Part shown: positions 20,747-27,942 of the stretch, one piece after another
Layout of the letters: each line of letters opens with the position of its first letter
How positions within the stretch are numbered: position 1 is the stretch's first letter
Source of the DNA: CAVUDO01 sp963740255
GTDB lineage: Bacteria > Actinomycetota > Actinomycetes > Mycobacteriales > Cryptosporangiaceae
Reading direction: 5' to 3'
DNA: 64,000 bases
Assembly: GCA_963740255.1 (NCBI GenBank)
Contig: CAVUDO010000002.1
Span: 1,736,001 to 1,800,000, forward strand
Notes under the pieces: model-generated
What the model was told of the DNA's origin: nothing
The model's input: only the letters and a program-made list of their open reading frames with translations
Databases searched by the model: none
Translations under genes and position numbers: made by a program

Positions 20747-21590
20747 TCATGCGGCTTTGAGGGTACGGCGCGGATGGCGGTCGACACGCTGTACGACAGC
20801 CTGTCGACGGTGCCGCTTCACGGTCGCCTCGCTCAGACCGAGGCCGAGCGGCGATCGTCGCGTCGCGCTCGGGCCCGAGGACTCCCGGGGGGCGACCGCC
20901 GAGGCGACCCGGGGAGCGGCGGCGGACGGCTGCCGCTTTCGGTGCCTGTTTGCTGAGTCTGGACTACCTGCACCGGCTCGATGACCGGAACAGGCTCGGC
21001 GACCGGCTCTGGTACGGGTGCCGCGGCTTCCGGCGCGGCGGCTCGACGCTCGGTGCGATGCTTTCGGACGGCCAGCGCGGCGTGCGCCGGTGGCAATAGG
21101 GCGCCGGTGGCCATGACCATCAGCCCGTCGACCGCGAGCGGGCCGAGAACGACGGTCAGCGGCGTCTTCGCCGTAGTAGGTCGAGCAGCCCGGACAGGTG
21201 CCGGTAGGACACCAGGGCGGCGACCAGCGCGACCGGCAGCAGCCCGCCGAAGCGCAGCGCGACCCGCGCGGCCGGTCGGCCAGGCGATCGCGGGCCAGGA
21301 TCTCGATCGCCACGAACAGCGCGACCGGCCAGAACACCGCGCCGACGCACCGCGCCGACTCCGGCGACCAGTCCAGCGGCGACGCCCGGCAGGCGGGACG
21401 TAGGAATGCGCGACGTTCGCGGCGATCGACACGGCGCCACCCAAGATAGTGCCGAGGTAGGCCCAGCCACGGCCCGAAACCTGCACACGACCTGCCCGCC
21501 TCGGACAGACTCAACGGGCCTGCGCCCCTCATGGCCGGTCACTCGGGGAGCCCTCTTGATCGCGACATGGGTCCCCCAACCCCCGTTCAC
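20747..21590 (-). pseudogene. DUF2637 membrane protein of element 2 (SpdB-like), frameshifted
   Basis: A GTG at 21,590 overlaps the stop of the RRQRL gene. The rebuilt protein has helices GWAYLGTILGGAVSIAANVA, CVGAVFWPVALFVAIEILAR, RFGGLLPVALVAALVSYRHL and VLGPLAVDGLMVMATGALL. A Pro/Glu/Val linker and a C-terminal HTH-like end (GLGLSEATVKRHR) follow. This is the usual DUF2637 partner of TraB, tied to intramycelial spread. Frames change near 21,490, 21,410, 21,290, 21,175 and 20,870. Confidence 0.7.
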
Positions 21591-21972
21591 GCGGCCTCCT
21601 CCTGAGTCGGTGCGCCTTCGGCGCAGTCGAGGCACTCGCCGAGCGGAGCGGCGGGAATGAAGTAGGCCTTGAGCTCGCCACAGGTGAAGCAGGTGCGGCG
21701 GGCGCGTCAGCGCCTTCCCGACCGCGACCAGGACGGCCAGGGTGGCCACCCGCTTGGGCCGGGACAGGGCCAGGTCGTAGAGGTAGGCCACGACCTCATC
21801 GCCCCGGGCGCCACATCACCTGCGCCGCGATCGGCTGACCACCCGGGCAGCGACCCCTGTCGCGGAGCTGGCGACGGGTGAAGAGGCCGAGCGGGGCGGA
21901 CTGCCACGGGTAGGTCGGAAGGCCGAAACGCTCGCCTTCCGGATCGATGAACCGGGCGCGGTAGCGGGCCAT
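21587..21972 (-). pseudogene. RRQRL-motif zinc-binding protein, two frameshifts
   Basis: The small AICE protein family is named for its RRQRL motif, seen here as LFTRRQLRDRG. The start MARYRARFIDPEG at 21,972 is followed after a shift near 21,800 by DEVVAYLYDLALSRPKRVAT. After a second shift near 21,705 come the zinc ligands RTCFTCGELKAYFIP and GECLDCAEGAP. The stop at 21,587 overlaps the start of the DUF2637 gene as GTGA. Role unknown. It is always near traB and spd genes. Confidence 0.65.
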
Positions 21973-21976
21973 CACG

Positions 21977-22132
21977 CTACCCCCGCTTGCCCCGCCACAC
22001 GGCGACGAAGTAGGCGATGCAGAACGCGGCGCCGGTCCCGGACAGGACCATCCCGGCCGCACCCGGCACCGGAACCCCGATCGCGGCCAACACCGCGCCG
22101 GCCAACGCCAGCACGTCACGACGGCGCTTCAC
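21977..22132 (-). CDS. Small single-pass or two-pass membrane protein
   Basis: A 51-residue protein starts with GTG overlapping the DUF6284 stop as GTGA. It has a basic start (VKRRRDV) and then two hydrophobic segments (ALAGAVLAAIGVPV and GTGAAFCIAYFVAVW), ending RGKRG. It is too short for most gene callers, but the overlap and the topology make it likely real. Function unknown; such proteins accompany RRQRL genes in AICEs. Confidence 0.6.
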   Translation of the reverse strand: MKRRRDVLALAGAVLAAIGVPVPGAAGMVLSGTGAAFCIAYFVAVWRGKRG

Positions 22133-22362
22133 GCCGCACCATCCAAGACGTACGCCTCGTCGGCCACGAGGGCCTGACGGGCAGCGAGAACACGGTGCTC
22201 GGCACGACGAAGGCGCCGCCAGTCCAACGGACCGGCCGCGCCATTGAGGTTCGAGAGAGCGATCTGAGCGTCCAACAGGTCCAGCTCGGCGACGATCAGG
22301 GGCCACTCAGCGGTGATCGCGTCCAGCTCGGCTGACGAGGGCTCACGTTCTTGTGTGCTCAT
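22129..22362 (-). CDS. DUF6284 family protein
   Basis: A 77-residue, mostly helical protein (SSAELDAITAEWPLIVAELD, LDAQIALSN, LDWRRLRRAEHRVLAARQAL) matches the DUF6284 pattern of AICEs. The ATG at 22,362 follows GGAAAGG, and it is the first gene of the leftward element operon, directly behind the twin palindrome. Function unknown. It is intact. Confidence 0.65.
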   Translation of the reverse strand: MSTQEREPSSAELDAITAEWPLIVAELDLLDAQIALSNLNGAAGPLDWRRLRRAEHRVLAARQALVADEAYVLDGAA

Positions 22363-22426
22363 CACGGCGCCTTTCCGCAGGTCGGAGCAGGTAGCTAGCC
22401 CGCCCTGGTGGCGGCTTGGTCATCAC

Positions 22427-22448
22427 CGTATACGAAGCTTCGTATACG
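22427..22448. promoter_or_regulatory. Perfect 22-bp palindrome, operator 1
   Basis: CGTATACGAAG and its exact inverse form a perfect palindrome between the divergent DUF6284 operon and the GntR gene. It is the likely operator of the GntR regulator, by analogy with KorSA of pSAM2. Confidence 0.65.
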
Positions 22449-22458
22449 CACAAGTCTT

Positions 22459-22480
22459 CGTGTACGAAGCTTCGTGTACG
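22459..22480. promoter_or_regulatory. Second 22-bp near-palindrome, operator 2
   Basis: CGTGTACGAAGCTTCGTGTA plus CG copies the first site with A-to-G changes that spoil symmetry at one step per arm. The centres are 32 bases apart, about three helical turns, so two dimers could bind on the same face. Confidence 0.6.
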
Positions 22481-22592
22481 ATGCGTGACGTAGCCGCGAC
22501 CTGACGTTCTCGAGCCGAGCGGCATGGGGCGCCAGGGCCGCGACGACGGAAGGCAGTTCTCGTCACGTAGCCCTGATAGGGGGATCGAGCAG

Positions 22593-23281
22593 ATGCCAGA
22601 ACCGGCCTATGTCTCTATTGCCGGCGAGTACGCGCGGAGAATCCGTGGCGGAGAGCTTCCGCCGAGTACTCAGCTACCGAGTTACGCCGAGATCGCTCAA
22701 CGACACGGCGTCTCGGACATTGTCGTCCGCAAGGCTCTTGAACTACTCCAGAGCCAGGGACTTGTTCGGGCTGTTCGGCGGCGCGGCATTTTCGTCGCGG
22801 ACCGTCCCAATCTTGTACGGCTGTCCCCAGAACGTCAGATGGAGGATCCCGAAATCACGTTTCGCTATGAATCCGATCTGGAAATCCGCATCGAACGCGA
22901 GACCGCACAGACTCCCGCCACCGACGAACTCGCAGAGGCATTTGGGCTCTCGGTAGGTGACGAACTCACCTACGTCATCACGAAGGCTACCGAGGACGGC
23001 CGCCCGGTATCGATCTCCGATACGTACCAACCCGCCGGCGTGATCGGCACAGCGGAGGCAACCGTTCTAGAGGAGACCGTCGCAGACCGAATCCCTCCCC
23101 GAAGCATGCCGAATGGCTAGGTACAACCCCTGGCGACCTAGTGAAGACTGTTCACCAACGATACCTGACAGCTAAGGGCCAGCTAATCATGGTGTCGGAC
23201 GTGTCCTATCCGCGAGACCGCTACGACGCCTTCGTGTTCCGGATGGTCCTCAACCGCGACGCTGTAGCCACCACCGGCTAG
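22593..23281 (+). pseudogene. GntR/HutC-family regulator (KorSA-like), one frameshift
   Basis: The N-terminal winged HTH (YVSIAGEYARRIRGGELPPS, QRHGVSDIVVRKALELLQ, GLVRAVRRRGIFV) is followed by a UTRA effector domain (RIERETAQTPATDELAEAFG, VGDELTYVITKATEDGRPVS, SISDTYQP). The frame breaks near 23,095, and the expected ending (HAEWLGTTPGDLVKTVHQRY, QLIMVSDVSYPRDRYDAFVF) follows to 23,281. KorSA-type regulators keep AICE excision and transfer off. Loss of the UTRA end could leave a DNA-binding but non-responsive repressor. The ATG at 22,593 starts the HTH domain. Confidence 0.8.
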
Positions 23282-23310
23282 AACGGCTGTGACCCGGCGT
23301 TGAGCCTGCC

Positions 23311-24147
23311 TCAACGCCGGGTCCAACCCTCCGCCACGTCGGCCAGGTTCCACCACGAAACGTAATCCGAGTCAACTGTTTCCCGATGCCACCGCGACGA
23401 CAATGCGTCGAAGAACGCGTCAGAGCCCGTCATCCCACCTTTAGGCTGCCCGATGTAAACCAATCGCTCTCCGCCCGCCTTCTCGAATGCAGCAAGCGCC
23501 TCTGATGCCATTTGGTTCCCCCACCCGGGCGGCCAGCACAGAAACAGCACGAAGTCAGAACGATCCCTATAGCGGGTCACGAAGTCCTCGGAATTCCCCA
23601 CGTCATACCACACATCTGCCTGCCCGGCCGCAGCGGCGAACGACGCATTCTCCATCTTGTCCGGCGGCTCAGAATCGAACGCGTCGACAACGAGCCCCGC
23701 ACCGGACAACTGCGCCGCCCAGTACCCCCGGCCAGCTCCCAGCTCTACGATTGGATGGCCCGCACAGAAGCGAGCCATCCATTCGACGGTTTCCGGCGAC
23801 GGGATCGCATAGGCGTAAGTGGCCTGCAAGATCGTCTGCGCGAAGCCAAGTCGCATGCTCCCGTCTGGACGCCCACCGTTCACCACACGGCGACCCTCGC
23901 GCTCGCTTACCGAAGGCGCAACGATGGACCAGTACGGATTCGCACTCGCTGCTCTCCCGCCAGTTGTGTAATGAAGAAACCTGATATCAAATGCCGCATC
24001 GGCGTGATCGTCGCCGGTTCCCGTCAACGTCGATGCGGCATCAAGATACTCCGCCACGCGCGGATATTCAGCTTGAAGACGCTCCGCATCCTCGAACAGC
24101 GCGGCCAGTTCCTCTCGGCGTTCCGCCGTCAGCGCAAGCTCAGCCAT
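23311..24147 (-). CDS. SAM-dependent methyltransferase-like protein
   Basis: The 278-residue protein has an N-terminal helical part (ERREELAALFEDAERLQAEY) and a Rossmann methyltransferase fold with motif I IVELGAGRGYWAAQLSGAG, the acidic GLVVDAFDSEPP and a late LFLCWPPGWGNQMASEAL. The substrate cannot be read from the sequence. It is intact, AICE cargo, and converges with the GntR gene. The start at 24,147 was chosen because upstream sequence is not protein-like. Confidence 0.65.
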   Translation of the reverse strand: MAELALTAERREELAALFEDAERLQAEYPRVAEYLDAASTLTGTGDDHADAAFDIRFLHYTTGGRAASANPYWSIVAPSVSEREGRRVVNGGRPDGSMRLGFAQTILQATYAYAIPSPETVEWMARFCAGHPIVELGAGRGYWAAQLSGAGLVVDAFDSEPPDKMENASFAAAAGQADVWYDVGNSEDFVTRYRDRSDFVLFLCWPPGWGNQMASEALAAFEKAGGERLVYIGQPKGGMTGSDAFFDALSSRWHRETVDSDYVSWWNLADVAEGWTRR

Positions 24148-24353
24148 GCACCCATTCTTGCCCAGATGGCGGCAAGATACGCTACCCGCCCGCCCCGCTG
24201 AGCATGACGCCGGATGGGCTACCTGGCGGGCCGGAGCGCAGGACGTGGTATCTCCGTCGTTGTACGCCATCTCGGCCGAGAGTGGGGCGCGGGGAGGGGC
24301 GTCCCCCTGTTGCTATCTCTCGAACACCTCATGAGCGAACCCTAGGGGTCCAC

Positions 24354-26012
24354 TTACGAAGTCGGCACGTCGAGGAACTCGACCGTTCCGCCTATTCTTT
24401 CGACACGCTCCACCGCCCTTACCATACTCACTTGAGCGAAAGTAAAGAGTGTTGTGGGAAGGAGCGGTTTACCATAAAGCGATATTGCAAAGACAAGGCG
24501 GTTGGGTCGCGCATCTTCTGGAATTTTACGCCCAGTGCTTCGCTCCACTCTCTTCCATAGCTCTGCCCGTGCTTCCTTGTCGAAGATAATTTGCTCCATG
24601 GCGTTGCAACCCTGCGCAAAAAGATGGTGTAACGGACCAGAGCCTTTGCGAGACGTCGTTCGCTTTACGTGGATTAACTGATTATCCGGACCGATGAGAT
24701 CCGCGACCTCGAACCCTTTCGGGTGTCGCTGCGTATAGATCAACTTCCTATCTGCAAGCATAAAGCCCTCCAGCTTCGCCACCTCCTTGTTATACGCTCC
24801 CTCCTCTAGCCCCGAGGGCCATGGGAGAAGAGTTAGGTCGGCCGGTTTGACCGCAAGTATGTTCCGAACTTTCTTTTGCAAGAACTCGTCGTAACCTTGC
24901 CCAATCTCGTACCACTTGTTCTGGTGTAGGAAGAAGCGATCACTTCCTAGCGAAATTTCGGCCGCTATCCACTTGCTCGCTGCTATTGCTCTGCCTATTA
25001 CCTCTTCGCCTTCGGGGTCCGAACAAGGCTGCACAGTGGTTGCCGTCAACGCATTCAGCTTCGTAGCCGCAGAAAATCTGGCAACAGTTTCCAATAGGTG
25101 TTCGACGTCAAGCTCGTCGTCCCTAATTACAGTACGAGACGCGCCGCGCTTAATAACGTACGACTCAGCTTGCGCATACTCTTCCTCGCTCTCCCACGGA
25201 AAGGATAAGGCGAAGTTGGCTGCCGTCTCTTCTTCCTGCGCAAGTGCGTCGGACAGCGTAGCCGAAAGTAGCTTATGCCGAGGATCATTTGCGCGCAGCG
25301 CTTGAATCTTGTCAATGAATTCGAGCTCAGCAGCAGGTTCGCGGCTGCTCAGTACCTCGCCGATGGCTGTAAGATCTGACAGGAAACTCTTGGGATTACG
25401 ACCCAGCGGGAGATTAAGCGAATCTGATCCCGTGAGGCTGAACTTCAAGTCCCGTCCCGCAGCGTGCGTGAGATGCTCCGCGGTGGCTTTACCGACGATG
25501 CGGCTGACTATTTCTCCGTACTCCTCGATACCAAAGTATCGCACCCCTTGACCGGATGGTACCGAGTTGCGATCGATTCGCGCTCTACTGTCAAGGATGT
25601 GCCTGGTAACTTGCTTAATCTGGTCCGAGTCGAGAGCTCTTATCGCAAATCGTAGTCCAAAACTCCGTTCAATTATACTCTGATCCAACAATAGCCATCC
25701 CAGCCCGAAAGTAATGGCGAAAGTATTGCTCTCAGTTCTGACTATCAGCACGGCCGCTGCTGTCGAGTTGCCGAGATGCACTTCACGATCAATAAGCTTG
25801 CTCACGGTGACTGACCATTTTGTGCGTTCTCTTGTGATTGAGCCAGAAATTAGCCAACCTGGCGTCCCGCCGATATCCACTGATTCAACGATGAAACTCG
25901 GGCCATCCGCCGCTTCGCTCAGATACTTCGCTTGAATGAGTTCTTCTGCGGCATCCCAGCCGCGGAGCAAGTAGACGGTCATGCGCGCAGTCTTTGACGG
26001 AGGTCGTGCCAC
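24354..26012 (-). CDS. DUF6119 (TIGR04141-type) protein
   Basis: The 552-residue protein matches the sporadically distributed TIGR04141/DUF6119 family: RMTVYLLRGWDAAEE at the start, FGLGWLLLDQSIIERSFGLR near 115-135, LDSDQIKQVTRHILDSRARI, and GTDSL-like and FLSDLTAIGEV parts. Near the end FEVADLIGPDNQLIHVKR with a following HHLFAQG resembles a D...xVK nuclease-like core. The GTG at 26,012 has AAGGAGG in front. Base composition is clearly lower in GC than any neighbour, so it is recently acquired. Members are patchily spread on mobile DNA, which suggests defence or toxin activity; the function is not established. Confidence 0.75.
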   Translation of the reverse strand: MARPPSKTARMTVYLLRGWDAAEELIQAKYLSEAADGPSFIVESVDIGGTPGWLISGSITRERTKWSVTVSKLIDREVHLGNSTAAAVLIVRTESNTFAITFGLGWLLLDQSIIERSFGLRFAIRALDSDQIKQVTRHILDSRARIDRNSVPSGQGVRYFGIEEYGEIVSRIVGKATAEHLTHAAGRDLKFSLTGSDSLNLPLGRNPKSFLSDLTAIGEVLSSREPAAELEFIDKIQALRANDPRHKLLSATLSDALAQEEETAANFALSFPWESEEEYAQAESYVIKRGASRTVIRDDELDVEHLLETVARFSAATKLNALTATTVQPCSDPEGEEVIGRAIAASKWIAAEISLGSDRFFLHQNKWYEIGQGYDEFLQKKVRNILAVKPADLTLLPWPSGLEEGAYNKEVAKLEGFMLADRKLIYTQRHPKGFEVADLIGPDNQLIHVKRTTSRKGSGPLHHLFAQGCNAMEQIIFDKEARAELWKRVERSTGRKIPEDARPNRLVFAISLYGKPLLPTTLFTFAQVSMVRAVERVERIGGTVEFLDVPTS

Positions 26013-26284
26013 GTTGCCCTCCTTCGACGGCCCGGCAACAGCACCGGACGGAGTAGGGGCTGGGTCACCACGGTATAGGTGGTTGCCCAGAAACTGTCCC
26101 GCCCAGACTCGTCGGATACCCGACATCTGCACACGCGCACCATGTGAACGACGACTCTGGGCTGGCCAGGCAACGTCGATCAGGCAGGTCGCGCCAAATG
26201 GGCGCGCAAGTCCGTGGGTGGGCCTCGTGGAACGAAGGCATAGGGGCAGGTCACGGGCTTGAGCTAGCTCGCAACAGCCGACCT
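26013..26284. other. Non-coding right end of element 2
   Basis: This holds the right arm repeat (26,192-26,211) and the presumed promoter of the DUF6119 gene. No coding frame is convincing. Confidence 0.5.
26192..26211 (+). repeat. Arm-type repeat, right copy
   Basis: It matches 13,021-13,040 at 19 of 20 positions, same direction, 73 bases before the right att core. Confidence 0.5.
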
Positions 26285-26341
26285 CTCCTAAAGCGGGTGT
26301 CGCGCGTTCGAATCGCGCCGAGGGCACAACCTCTGACCAGC
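26285..26341 (+). repeat. att: Attachment site: right end, tRNA-Arg(CCT) 3' half
   Basis: This is the exact second copy of the 57-bp att core. Upstream sequence again lacks a tRNA 5' half. Downstream begins ordinary chromosome, with a hairpin where a tRNA terminator would be expected. Confidence 0.85.
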
Positions 26342-26348
26342 ACAAACG

Positions 26349-26381
26349 AAGACCTTGACCAGACGAACCGGTCAGGGCCTT
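26349..26381 (+). terminator. Hairpin after the tRNA 3' end
   Basis: AAGACCTTGACC and GGTCAGGGCCTT pair over 12 positions (two G-T) around a 9-base loop. It probably served the original tRNA-Arg gene. The hairpin at 12,931 sits in the same place relative to the other att copy. Confidence 0.45.
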
Positions 26382-26534
26382 GCCTTATGCCAGCTTGTCC
26401 GCGGCGCCCGCCCGACCGTCCGCGCTAGACACATGCCCAAGTTCGGGCCGATCCCGGCGCGTCCGCGCCAGGGTTGGCGGCCGGCCGGGAGGGTAAGGAT
26501 CGGGGATAGCTGCTCACCTCGGAAGGAGCTGGTG

Positions 26535-26765
26535 ATGGGTATCGGCGTGAGCGTGTTCCTGATCGCGGTCGGGGCAATCCTGACCTTCGCGTTGAACGTC
26601 AGCGTCAGCGGGATCGACCTGGACGTGGTCGGCTGGATCCTGATGGGTGCCGGGGTGCTGGGGCTGATCGTCACGCTGATCATCTGGGGCGGCCGCCGCC
26701 GTCAGGTGGTTACCACCGACCCCGCCTATCGCAGGGTCGACGAACGGCCGCCTGACGTCGTGTAG
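26535..26765 (+). CDS. DUF6458 family membrane protein
   Basis: A 76-residue protein (MGIGVSVFLIAVGAILTFAL, SGIDLDVVGWILMGAGVLGL) has two transmembrane helices and a polar tail. This is the actinobacterial DUF6458 pattern. The ATG at 26,535 follows GGAAGGAG. Function unknown. It is the first clear chromosomal gene right of the element. Confidence 0.8.
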   Translation: MGIGVSVFLIAVGAILTFALNVSVSGIDLDVVGWILMGAGVLGLIVTLIIWGGRRRQVVTTDPAYRRVDERPPDVV

Positions 26766-26769
26766 CCGC

Positions 26770-26828
26770 GAAGCCCCGCGCGTGACCGTTCCAGTTGCCC
26801 TGAAGCCCGGCGGGTGACCGTTCCAGTT
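26770..26828. repeat. Two 27-bp imperfect direct repeats
   Basis: Units starting GAAGCCC and ending GTGACCGTTCCAGTT lie at 26,770-26,796 and 26,802-26,828, with 25 of 27 bases the same and a 32-base period. They follow the DUF6458 stop. Purpose unknown. Confidence 0.45.
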
Positions 26829-26930
26829 ACCAGGCCGGACGGCACTCGCCGCGCGGCCCGCACCCGTGGTAGGAACGCGTCCCCGGCGCCAGGGCCGCTC
26901 GCGGTCGACTGGCACCGGGGACGCGGTGTC

Positions 26931-27128
26931 CTACCGGTCGCCCCAGCTGGACGTCGCGTCCTTCGCCCGGTCGGCGCCCTGGTCGATCTTGTCGGAGTAC
27001 TTGCCGCCGGTCTTCTCGTCGGCGAACTCGGCCGCCTTGTCGATCCCCTGGTCCACCTTGTCGCCGTGCTCGGACGCCATCTGCTTGCCCTTGTCCAGGA
27101 ACTCGTCGCGCTTGTCCATGATCCCCAT
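26931..27128 (-). CDS. Rv0909-like antitoxin-family small protein
   Basis: A 65-residue charged helical protein (GIMDKRDEFLDKGKQMAS, DQGIDKAAEFADEKTGGKYS, DKIDQGADRAKDA) belongs to the family annotated as antitoxin Rv0909/MT0933-like. Many actinomycetes carry it without a nearby toxin, and none is seen here, so a CsbD-like stress role is equally possible. The ATG at 27,128 is preceded by a G-rich binding site. Confidence 0.65.
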   Translation of the reverse strand: MGIMDKRDEFLDKGKQMASEHGDKVDQGIDKAAEFADEKTGGKYSDKIDQGADRAKDATSSWGDR

Positions 27129-27405
27129 CGCACGTCCCCCTTCTCGCACTCACAGGGCGATTTGCCCGATTAATACCATCGCCACAACCCGCGGATCCGA
27201 AACCCCGCCGCGTTGACGGGCCGTTCGCCCCGTGCGGAACCGACGTCGAGGCGGCCGAGCGTGACCGACGGCAGGGTCCTGCCGTCGAAGGCGACCGGGC
27301 CCGGATGCGGCCCCTCGCCCGACGGGAGAGAAGATCGACGCCGACGACAACCCTTTCCGGCCCTCGCCGCGTCTGGTGAGAAGTCGACCCGAGAGCAGGT
27401 GACCG

Positions 27406-27942
27406 TTGGGCACGAACCCAGCTGCGGAGCAACAGTTCCGCGAGTTCGTCACGGCCCGCCACGCCGCGCTGCTCCGCACCGCCTATCTGCTGGTGGGCAA
27501 CTGGGCCAGCGCCGAGGATCTGCTCCAGACCGCACTGGCCAAGACCTACCTCGCCTGGGACCGGATCGAACACAACCACGCCGTCGAGGCATACACCCGG
27601 CGCGTCCTGGTCAACACCGCCACCAGCTGGTGGCGGCGGCGTTGGCACGGTGAGCGGGCCACCGCCGTCCTCCCCGACCAGCAGTGGTTCGACGGCACCG
27701 ACGCCCACCTGGAACGGCATGTGCTCTGGCAACACGTCACGGCGCTGCCCCGGCGCCAACGCGCGATCCTCGTGCTCCGGTTCTACGAGGACCTCACCGA
27801 AGCCGCCACCGCCGAAACCCTCGGCATCACCGTCGGCACCGTCAAGAGTCAGACCGCACGGGCCCTGGCGACGCTGCGCGTACGGATGGGCTCCGGATAC
27901 CCGGACGACCAGCACGACCTGGTGAGGGGGCGACACGCATGA
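27406..27942 (+). CDS. SigE-family RNA polymerase sigma factor
   Basis: The 178-residue ECF-type sigma factor shows region 2 (HAALLRTAYLLVGNWASAED, LLQTALAKTYLAW, YTRRVLVNTATSWWRRR) and region 4 (ALPRRQRAILVLRFYEDLTE, LGITVGTVKSQTARALATLR). The SigE family is abundant in actinomycetes. A TTG start at 27,406 is used, as no ATG fits. Its stop overlaps the next gene by ATGA, which points to a co-translated regulator or sensor. Confidence 0.88.
   Translation: MGTNPAAEQQFREFVTARHAALLRTAYLLVGNWASAEDLLQTALAKTYLAWDRIEHNHAVEAYTRRVLVNTATSWWRRRWHGERATAVLPDQQWFDGTDAHLERHVLWQHVTALPRRQRAILVLRFYEDLTEAATAETLGITVGTVKSQTARALATLRVRMGSGYPDDQHDLVRGRHA

Larger units (their letters stand above)
12871..26341. mobile_element. 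Actinobacterial integrative conjugative element 2 (AICE), about 13.5 kb
   Basis: The element is bounded by the 57-bp att repeats. Next to the left att come integrase and excisionase, then replication (primase/helicase), methyltransferase, FtsK/TraB translocase, DUF2637, RRQRL protein, a small membrane protein and DUF6284, all on the minus strand with overlapping starts and stops. A twin palindrome separates this operon from a GntR regulator on the plus strand. Cargo (methyltransferase, DUF6119) fills the right end. This matches the AICE layout known from pSAM2 and SLP1 relatives, which move as double-stranded DNA. Many backbone genes are frameshifted. Confidence 0.85.

Noticed and set aside
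22427..22480. Similarity of TTCGTATA palindromes to loxP
   Set aside because: The resemblance is limited to a few bases; the symmetry has no asymmetric spacer and no Cre-like gene is near. An operator fits better.
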